NCBI GenBank assembly: GCA_017522685.1
Contig: JAFWYN010000024.1
Location: 1-59,360 of the forward strand
Direction: 5' to 3'
DNA length: 59,360 nt
DNA from: Lachnospiraceae bacterium
GTDB lineage: Bacteria; Bacillota_A; Clostridia; Lachnospirales; Lachnospiraceae
Position 1 is the first letter of the stretch. Every line of letters begins with the position of its first letter. The translations under genes and the position numbers were made by a program. Of the stretch, positions 53,143-59,360 are shown piece by piece. The notes beneath the pieces are model-generated. The model was not told the DNA's origin, searched no databases, and was given only the letters and a program-made list of their open reading frames with translations.

Positions 53143-54809
53143 AATTCTCCAGCCTCTCTTAATTCAAAATTAAAGTAATACTCCGGAATATCATAAACAT
53201 CCACCGTGCCAAAAAGTGCCTCTTGTGATGCTGTAAGTAATACATCTTGCGCAATATATATTGCTTTAATTTCTGTATAATCGTTCCAATTTTGTTCTAG
53301 CTGATCGGCTTCATTATCATTCATTATTATTATGTGAGACTCATTATCAAGTTTTATTCCCTGTTCCAATTGAATCATCTCTCGTATATGCCCTAACAAT
53401 GAATCAGCCAAATACTCATCAGTCTTAGAGACAAAATCTGTGCGATAATATTTTAAATTCGCAGGAATTCCTTCCGAATATACACTACCGTCTTGTCTCT
53501 TTCCAGTAATAACTGTTTTAACTCTCTCGTAGGTTATTTCTTCACATATCCCATTTTCATTATTAGTACACAATATAAATTTACGGTTTCCACTATCCTT
53601 TTGATTCAATTCTAAAACTGCTTGTCCTGTTGTACCAGAACCCGCAAAAAAATCTAATACTAACGCATCTTTTATATTAGCTGTCGAAATCTCTACTAAA
53701 AACTTTATTAATGATACGGGTTTAGGGAAATTAAATTTTTTGCATCCAAATATATTTGTTATTTCTTTTGTCCCATCTTGCGTCATTCCAACAACTTCAT
53801 TGGGCAAAAACGTACTTGCCGCCACATACCCAAAACTATCACCAGCTTTTTTAACATCATCGGCTTTCCAATATCGTAAAACAGGCTTTGAAATCTTAAG
53901 AAATTCATAATCACCCGGAAAAATTATTCTATCTTCTTGATAACATTTTTCAAAAGTCTCACTTGTAATAGCCCAACTCCTAAGAGGATTAACCGGATAT
54001 TCTTTACCATTCTTTGGATTAACAATCGTAAAATTACTGTTAGGTCTCTCTTCAATTGTTGTTTGTTTCGTTAAATCATGGAATCTCCATGGCCTACCTG
54101 GAAAATCTTCAGTTTCATAATACTTTCTATCCTTTCCTTTTACAGCAGCTAAAAAATTAGAATTTGCATAGCATAAGATACTCTCAAAATCTTGCGATAT
54201 ACCATATGGAACATCAGATTTAGCAGTCCTTTTTCTCCAAGGAATTAATGCAACAAATTTCTCCTCGCCAAATATTTCATCACACATAACTTTTAAATTC
54301 GCTTGTTCATTATCATCAATTGAAATAAAAATGCAGCCGTGCATAGATAAAAGATTTTTTGCAACACATAATCTTTCATACATAAATGAAAGCCATTTTG
54401 AATGCCGAAAACCATCATTTCCATCCACATATACATCATCATATAAAAAATCCTTATTCTTTGTATTGTATGGCGGATCAATATATATTACATCGACTTT
54501 TCCCTTATGTGTTTTTTCTAATAAATATAAACTATGTAAATTATCTCCTTCTAAAAGAAAATTAAAGTTCCCCTTAGGTGAAAATACCAATTCCTTTTTG
54601 TAATCCTCACTAAAAACAGGAATATTTTCATTCATCATAACATCTACTATTTCTTCATGTTTTTCCCATATCAAACCATATTTTTTTGCACATAATTCAC
54701 TTTGAATTTGATTAATTGCAATTAATGATTCCTCATCTGTATGTTGCTTCTTCAACATTTCCAAAAAAGAAATCATTTTTTCACGTTTTATTGCCGATAA
54801 ATTCTTCAT
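53136..54809 (-). CDS. Type III DNA methyltransferase Mod (N6-adenine)
   Basis: The 557-residue protein has motif IV DPPYNTKNKDF (near 110-120) ahead of motif I LDFFAGSGTTGQA (near 385-397), the order of beta-class adenine methyltransferases. The middle region (about 190-380) is probably target recognition. Length is a little shorter than many Mod proteins (about 600-650). It overlaps res by seven bases and follows a small nuclease-like gene by 47 bases. It should methylate adenine at a site that cannot be predicted. Confidence 0.9.
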   Translation of the reverse strand: MKNLSAIKREKMISFLEMLKKQHTDEESLIAINQIQSELCAKKYGLIWEKHEEIVDVMMNENIPVFSEDYKKELVFSPKGNFNFLLEGDNLHSLYLLEKTHKGKVDVIYIDPPYNTKNKDFLYDDVYVDGNDGFRHSKWLSFMYERLCVAKNLLSMHGCIFISIDDNEQANLKVMCDEIFGEEKFVALIPWRKRTAKSDVPYGISQDFESILCYANSNFLAAVKGKDRKYYETEDFPGRPWRFHDLTKQTTIEERPNSNFTIVNPKNGKEYPVNPLRSWAITSETFEKCYQEDRIIFPGDYEFLKISKPVLRYWKADDVKKAGDSFGYVAASTFLPNEVVGMTQDGTKEITNIFGCKKFNFPKPVSLIKFLVEISTANIKDALVLDFFAGSGTTGQAVLELNQKDSGNRKFILCTNNENGICEEITYERVKTVITGKRQDGSVYSEGIPANLKYYRTDFVSKTDEYLADSLLGHIREMIQLEQGIKLDNESHIIIMNDNEADQLEQNWNDYTEIKAIYIAQDVLLTASQEALFGTVDVYDIPEYYFNFELREAGELW

Positions 54810-54856
54810 TTAGAATCCTCACCTTCTTCTTTTAAGCAATTTCTCTTTCCTTATGT

Positions 54857-55459
54857 TTACTGTAAATAATCTAATAAACTTTGCATTGAACGCATATTCC
54901 GTAACTTCATATCAGCAACTTGCCTTATCTCCCCATTATATGTTGAATAGCTTGTTATGTCATTTTCACCTACCCAACCGACAATTGCCATATTATCCGT
55001 TGAAGGAACCGTCGTTCTGTGCGCTGTTCCCCGCAAATTTAGCCAATAGTATACTTGAACATTAATTTTTCTTACTTCACTCATTTTAGTCGCAATAGTA
55101 AATGTATCTAAAATATCATCAAAAGTATTTTTCAATGCAGATAAAGATGATTTTACAGAACACGTAATTTCGTCACCATTAAGTTTTTTCACAATAATAT
55201 CGTGTCCTAAATCAGGTTTACCAGATTTTTTATCTACTGCCGAAACTGCGTATTTCCCATTACTTTTCAACCATTTAATAACAGCATATTCTGCAGCCTC
55301 CCCCATTAAAATATCAATATATCGTTCCATGTAACTTCTTAAGTGTAAATCAGGTCTGTCATTTATTGTTGAACAAAGAAATTGTGCATTCTCTAAACAA
55401 ATTTTTATTTCATCATCATCTAAATCCACAATGACAAAATCATACCTACTAATTGACAT
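54857..55459 (-). CDS. Small PD-(D/E)XK nuclease-like protein
   Basis: A 200-residue protein that I cannot name. The N-terminal half has GEAAEYAVIKWLKSNGKYAVSAV and, after it, KPDLGHDIIV and EITCSVKSS. The spacing of these acidic residues and the lysine fits a restriction-endonuclease fold (E ... D ... xxK), with a Ser in place of the usual second acidic residue. It starts at ATG 55459, eight bases after GGAGA-type sequence. It is encoded eight bases or so from UvrD and before mod, so it is probably part of the defence operon. Confidence 0.6.
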   Translation of the reverse strand: MSISRYDFVIVDLDDDEIKICLENAQFLCSTINDRPDLHLRSYMERYIDILMGEAAEYAVIKWLKSNGKYAVSAVDKKSGKPDLGHDIIVKKLNGDEITCSVKSSLSALKNTFDDILDTFTIATKMSEVRKINVQVYYWLNLRGTAHRTTVPSTDNMAIVGWVGENDITSYSTYNGEIRQVADMKLRNMRSMQSLLDYLQ

Positions 55460-55473
55460 ATACATTTCTCCTA

Positions 55474-58167
55474 CTATACTTCATAGTCTTGTTTTTCCTT
55501 TTTACTCAGGCACAGATAATTCAAATAACATTTCTGACATTTCTCTTTACTGCATTTTCTAGGCAAATCATTCTTACGAATGTTTGTCGCAGCATCCCTA
55601 ATATCGCGACTTACATTATCCAAAAGACCTTCTGTTACTCTTTGACGCTCACTTTCAGAATTATCCAAATTGTAGATTTCTAAGTAATCTGCAGTCTCAC
55701 CGGTAAGCTTTTGATATCCCAATGCATATATCTTTAACTGTTCAGCATTAATACACTCGGTTACTTCACGACTGGCAGTTTTAAAATCCACAATATATGT
55801 CTTTTCCTCACCGGAAATCTCACGACGTTTCACTAAATCAATTCGTCCGTTTACCTTTATTCCGTCTCCCATATCCAGCTCGATATCGGCCTCTGCCATT
55901 GTTATATTTGCAAAATCATCTTGATTTTTTGCCACATAACCTGCTATAGACTTTTTCGCACCTTCCAACATATTATCCTGTAATTTAGGATTTGCATACG
56001 GAAGATAAAAACTATCATTTACAATATGCTCAACCTCTTCTGCTGATAATGTTTCTCCACTCAAGTACCTTCTATGAATGTTCATAACAATTTCATGCAT
56101 TGCCTTACCATATCCTAATGCCGGTACGATAGGCTGTACAAACCCATAAAACATAGACAACTTAAAGCGATATGCACAATCAAAATAATCCTGCAAAATG
56201 GAGAAGTTAAGATTTAATGGTGCAGCCTCATCACTCATAGGTGGTATATGATTACTTGTATATACCATTTTTTCATCAAAACCAAGCATATATGGAGAAT
56301 CTTTTGCTTCTACCATAAATGCTGAAATTTTCTTCTCTCGATTATTTCCGGGAGAACGTGTTAAAAACAGAAACTTCTTTGCACGAGTAATGGCAACATA
56401 GAACAACTTACGTTCTTCTTCGTTACCACCGGCAAATCTATCTGCATTAGGAATCCATTCTTTTTCGATTACATGCCAAATACTCTTACCACCCATTTTT
56501 GCAGACGGGAAGTTATTATGGTTCATCTGTGGTATAAATACTGCTGTAAACTCTAATCCCTTTGATTGATGTACAGTCATAATATTAACTGCGTCAGGAC
56601 GAATATAAGTATTCGCAATATGTCCTTCCGGATAATAGCCATCTGCTGTATACTTCAAAAAGTTACAGAAACTACTCAGCTTATTGGCTGGTGTTGTAGT
56701 ATAATAAATTGTTTCAAAGTCATTGATTACCTGACTAAACTTACCTAAATTATATAGAATAATCTCTGAGGAATTACTCTCATCTACGATGGATATTCTA
56801 CGCAAAAAATCATGATACACTTTTTGCAACACAAATTCCCCATAGAATTTTTTTGATTTTACATCAATTACATTCAAAGTAGCAATTGCCTCAGCAATCT
56901 CCTTTTCATCCAATTCATAATCAATGTTTTTCCACAATTGGAACAATTCCATCATTCCTATTGTTCCTGCAAGATAATCAAAAATACCTTTTGCAGCCTG
57001 GCACTCAGCAGTATTGAACAACTCATTTACACCTTCAATTATGTAAGGTATTTCATACGCATCAAGCATTTTGGCAATATCTGGTCCATGCTTGCGCTTA
57101 CGAAGCAAAATAGCCATCTCAGAATACTTTACACCCACGTCATGTAGTGCTTTTATTCGTTTTGCAATAAATTCATATTCTTCATCAGACTCATTAAATT
57201 CGCGGTATACCGTATCACCTTCTTCGTATTTTACAAGTTTACCCGAATCCATAGCTTTAGATAAACGTTTTGTATTATTTGCAATAACACGCTTCGCAAT
57301 ATCAACAACCGCTTCTGTACTTCTGTAATCTGTTCCCAATACAATATATTTATCAATTCCGTATCTTTCCTTAAATGTTAAGATATTCTCCGGATCACTT
57401 CCTCTAAACTGATAAATTGTTTGGTCATCATCACCTACGATACAAAGATTACATCCACCTTGCTTAATAAAGCGAATCAATCTTTCCTGTATAGGATTTG
57501 TATCCTGATACTCATCTACGGTTAGATATTTTATTTTGTTCAAAATGATATCTGCGAACTCTTTATTCGTCTCTAACTGATGAAGCATCTCCTGCATAAT
57601 CAGTGAATAATCAAAGTAATTTTTACGATAAAATGTATCCCTGTATTTATCTACTGCCTCTCTTGTTTTATCATCCCATTTATCGCGTTCAAACCAGTTT
57701 TCATTTAAGGTACTAATTACACTCAAAAAGAGATTTGTTTCTGTATATATCTTCAATCCCAAATCCGGCATGCCACAGAAATTATAATTCTTTTCTATGT
57801 AAAGCTTTGTCTTAATTTCATCTAACACTGTAAACTTTTGAAACTGCACAATATGCTCCTGCAACATCTTTAGACAGAAACCATGTATTGTACCGATATA
57901 CATATTGGCAAACCCTTTGGTGTTTCCCAATACTGCTTCACCATATTTATAAATTCTGCTCTTTAATTCCTCTGCAGCTTTTTCAGTAAATGTGAACGCA
58001 ACGATATTCTCCGGTAAGACATTCGGATTAGATTTTAATATATTTATAATTCTTCGTGTTACAACACCAGTTTTACCAGCACCAGCACACGCGATGATTT
58101 CCAAATCTTCATCAATAGTTTTTACTGCTTCAATTTGCTTATCTGATAAATTTTGAAATAGATCCAT
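55474..58167 (-). CDS. UvrD/AddA-type helicase fused to Fe-S RecB/Cas4-like nuclease
   Basis: The 897-residue protein is an SF1A helicase with Walker A ACAGAGKTGV (near 27-36), Walker B VDEYQDTN (near 216), GDDDQTIYQFRG, MTVHQSKGLEF and YVAITRAKK. The C-terminal third has FDCAYRFKLS, VDFKTASRE (near 810-818, the D-x-K of a RecB nuclease) and CSKEKCQKCYLNYLC, which together give four or more cysteines for a 4Fe-4S cluster as in AddB and Cas4. It is first in the five-gene operon. Such proteins process DNA ends, here probably in defence rather than general repair. Confidence 0.88.
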   Translation of the reverse strand: MDLFQNLSDKQIEAVKTIDEDLEIIACAGAGKTGVVTRRIINILKSNPNVLPENIVAFTFTEKAAEELKSRIYKYGEAVLGNTKGFANMYIGTIHGFCLKMLQEHIVQFQKFTVLDEIKTKLYIEKNYNFCGMPDLGLKIYTETNLFLSVISTLNENWFERDKWDDKTREAVDKYRDTFYRKNYFDYSLIMQEMLHQLETNKEFADIILNKIKYLTVDEYQDTNPIQERLIRFIKQGGCNLCIVGDDDQTIYQFRGSDPENILTFKERYGIDKYIVLGTDYRSTEAVVDIAKRVIANNTKRLSKAMDSGKLVKYEEGDTVYREFNESDEEYEFIAKRIKALHDVGVKYSEMAILLRKRKHGPDIAKMLDAYEIPYIIEGVNELFNTAECQAAKGIFDYLAGTIGMMELFQLWKNIDYELDEKEIAEAIATLNVIDVKSKKFYGEFVLQKVYHDFLRRISIVDESNSSEIILYNLGKFSQVINDFETIYYTTTPANKLSSFCNFLKYTADGYYPEGHIANTYIRPDAVNIMTVHQSKGLEFTAVFIPQMNHNNFPSAKMGGKSIWHVIEKEWIPNADRFAGGNEEERKLFYVAITRAKKFLFLTRSPGNNREKKISAFMVEAKDSPYMLGFDEKMVYTSNHIPPMSDEAAPLNLNFSILQDYFDCAYRFKLSMFYGFVQPIVPALGYGKAMHEIVMNIHRRYLSGETLSAEEVEHIVNDSFYLPYANPKLQDNMLEGAKKSIAGYVAKNQDDFANITMAEADIELDMGDGIKVNGRIDLVKRREISGEEKTYIVDFKTASREVTECINAEQLKIYALGYQKLTGETADYLEIYNLDNSESERQRVTEGLLDNVSRDIRDAATNIRKNDLPRKCSKEKCQKCYLNYLCLSKKEKQDYEV

Positions 58168-58212
58168 TGATTTTCCTCCTTGAGTAGACTATGTATAGTA
58201 AAGTCTCTTCAA

Positions 58213-58221
58213 ATTATATCA
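58213..58221 (-). promoter_or_regulatory. Extended -10 promoter of the defence operon
   Basis: TGATATAAT on the minus strand, 45 bases before the UvrD start; the -35 region is weak. The HTH gene at 58247 has the same TGATATAAT extended -10, so both may share a regulator. Confidence 0.5.
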
Positions 58222-58246
58222 TGCTTACATGTCCAAAAATCCGGAC

Positions 58247-58450
58247 TCAATCTCTCACATACTCCATAATATCCCCGTAATCCACATCCAGAGTCTTACA
58301 AATCTTCCCTAATACTTCCAATGTCACTTCTTTGTCTCTGCGAAGCTTGGTCATTGTATTTGGTGCTATTGCAGCCTGCTTTCTGAGGTCAGCTTTACTC
58401 ATTTTCCTGTCTACTAATAACTTCCATAATCTGTTGTATGATACAGCCAT
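58247..58450 (-). CDS. XRE-family small regulator, 67 residues
   Basis: The product, starting MAVSYNRLWKLLVDRKMSKADLRKQA, is a Cro-like helix-turn-helix protein (PNTMTKLRRDKEVTLEVLGKICKTLDVDYGDIMEYV). I chose the ATG at 58450, which follows GGAGGG by six bases. It is 79 bases upstream of the defence operon on the same strand and resembles controller proteins of restriction systems, so it may delay or limit expression of the nucleases. That role is inference. Confidence 0.85.
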   Translation of the reverse strand: MAVSYNRLWKLLVDRKMSKADLRKQAAIAPNTMTKLRRDKEVTLEVLGKICKTLDVDYGDIMEYVRD

Positions 58451-58497
58451 AATATGCCCTCCACCATGCATCAAAAACATACAAATTTCCACAAAAT

Positions 58498-58526
58498 ATT
58501 ATATCACAAACGCACTCTGCCTTCAA
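58498..58526 (-). promoter_or_regulatory. Promoter of the XRE regulator gene
   Basis: Minus-strand -35 TTGAAG (58526-58521), 17-base spacer and extended -10 TGATATAAT (58506-58498). Confidence 0.75.
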
Positions 58527-58691
58527 GAAACTTTCGCAAGAGCTTGCGAGGTTACTTATGCTTAAAGATAACCTTTTGATAACATTGTTTTTCTATTGTA
58601 TGCTTTTAGATTATGAAGAAATATAGATGATTATATATCTAATGTACTACCTTTTTAGACATGTGTCAAATATGCTTTTACTGTCTATACT
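58527..58691. other. Gene-free AT-rich stretch
   Basis: Between the XRE promoter and the right flanking repeat I see only a short inverted repeat TCGCAAG-AG-CTTGCGA (58533-58548) and AT-rich sequence without genes. Confidence 0.4.
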
Positions 58692-58730
58692 AAAATAAAC
58701 CCATAGGAATGCAAGCATTCCTATGGGCTA
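58692..58730. repeat. Flanking palindromic repeat, right copy (intact)
   Basis: AAAATAAACCCATAGGAATG continues CAAGCATTCCTATGGGCTA. The arms CCCATAGGAATGC (58700-58712) and GCATTCCTATGGG (58715-58727) pair perfectly. It matches the degenerate copy at 45931-45968 in the same orientation. Next to it lie two further hairpins, AATTTGC-TTC-GCAAATT (58768-58784) and GGCGC-GTT-GCGCC (about 58791-58803). Confidence 0.75.
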
Positions 58731-58813
58731 TAATAAACAATGATTACAGCGCTCTAAGCAGACCTCGAAATTTGCTTCGCAAATTCCTCAGGCGCGTTGC
58801 GCCTTCAAACACG

Positions 58814-58853
58814 CAAAAAAATACCCAGAAGCAAGCAAGCTTGCTCTGGGTAT
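58814..58853 (-). terminator. Terminator of tuf
   Basis: ATACCCAGA (58821-58829) with TCTGGGTAT (58845-58853), extended by CAAGC/GCTTG inside, followed on the minus strand by a run of seven T residues (58820-58814). Confidence 0.9.
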
Positions 58854-58888
58854 ATTATTTTGCGTATTCTCAGTCCGCTTAATCGCGA

Positions 58889-59360
<472 letters not shown>

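Noticed and set aside
48986..58167. Assignment to BREX, DISARM, Gabija or Zorya
   Set aside because: No PglZ, DrmA/DrmB, OLD-family nuclease or ZorA/ZorB-type proteins are present; only single components resemble parts of those systems.

Overview
The window looks like a chromosome segment from a gut Lachnospiraceae-type member of the Clostridia (Bacillota). Reasons: the order rpsJ-rplC-rplD-rplW-rplB-rpsS-rplV-rpsC, AGGAGG ribosome binding sites, housekeeping promoters with 17-base spacers, IreB-, CD3324- and TspO-type proteins, and an archaeal-type aspartyl-tRNA synthetase. Nearly all genes are on the minus strand. No rRNA, tRNA or CRISPR array was seen.

Layout. Bases 1-4211 hold the start of the S10 ribosomal protein operon with its promoter and a folded rpsJ leader. 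The other end (58889-59360) holds the 3' part of tuf on the same strand. In Bacillota tuf normally lies next to rpsJ, so about 55 kb of other genes separate the str and S10 operons here. Bases 4.3-10.3 kb: a 36-residue membrane peptide, an EamA exporter, a PutP symporter, an rRNA methyltransferase and two membrane-linked XRE regulators. Bases 10.6-22 kb: a beta-mannosidase operon (phosphatase, coiled-coil membrane protein, PHP hydrolase, GH2), DegV, and an alpha-glucosidase plus sugar ABC transporter operon. Bases 22.2-30.4 kb: rubrerythrin, GNAT, a nuclease remnant, a nucleotidyltransferase/NUDIX pair, aspS2 with an unusual leader, a frameshifted gene, TspO and MATE. Bases 30.5-45.3 kb: a sugar-sensor/GGDEF protein divergent from a GH51 arabinofuranosidase, lyxose isomerase with a PfkB kinase, a double IreB protein, split aconitase X with an old-yellow-enzyme reductase, three zinc-ribbon membrane paralogues, VanW, and a lone hisD behind a promoter-proximal terminator.

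Bases 45.9-58.7 kb are an AT-rich defence island flanked by two copies of one palindromic repeat. It holds an Abi-type HEPN protein, small regulators, and an operon of five large genes: UvrD helicase with an Fe-S RecB-like nuclease, a small nuclease-like protein, type III Mod, type III-like Res, and a GHKL ATPase fused to a PD-(D/E)XK-like domain. I do not recognise this five-gene set as a named defence system.

The most notable regulatory signal precedes aspS2. A strong promoter at 27083-27111 starts a leader encoding a 19-residue peptide with three consecutive Asp codons. A chain of mutually exclusive hairpins follows and ends in an intrinsic terminator. This has the layout of a leader-peptide transcription attenuator, where relatives usually use a T-box.
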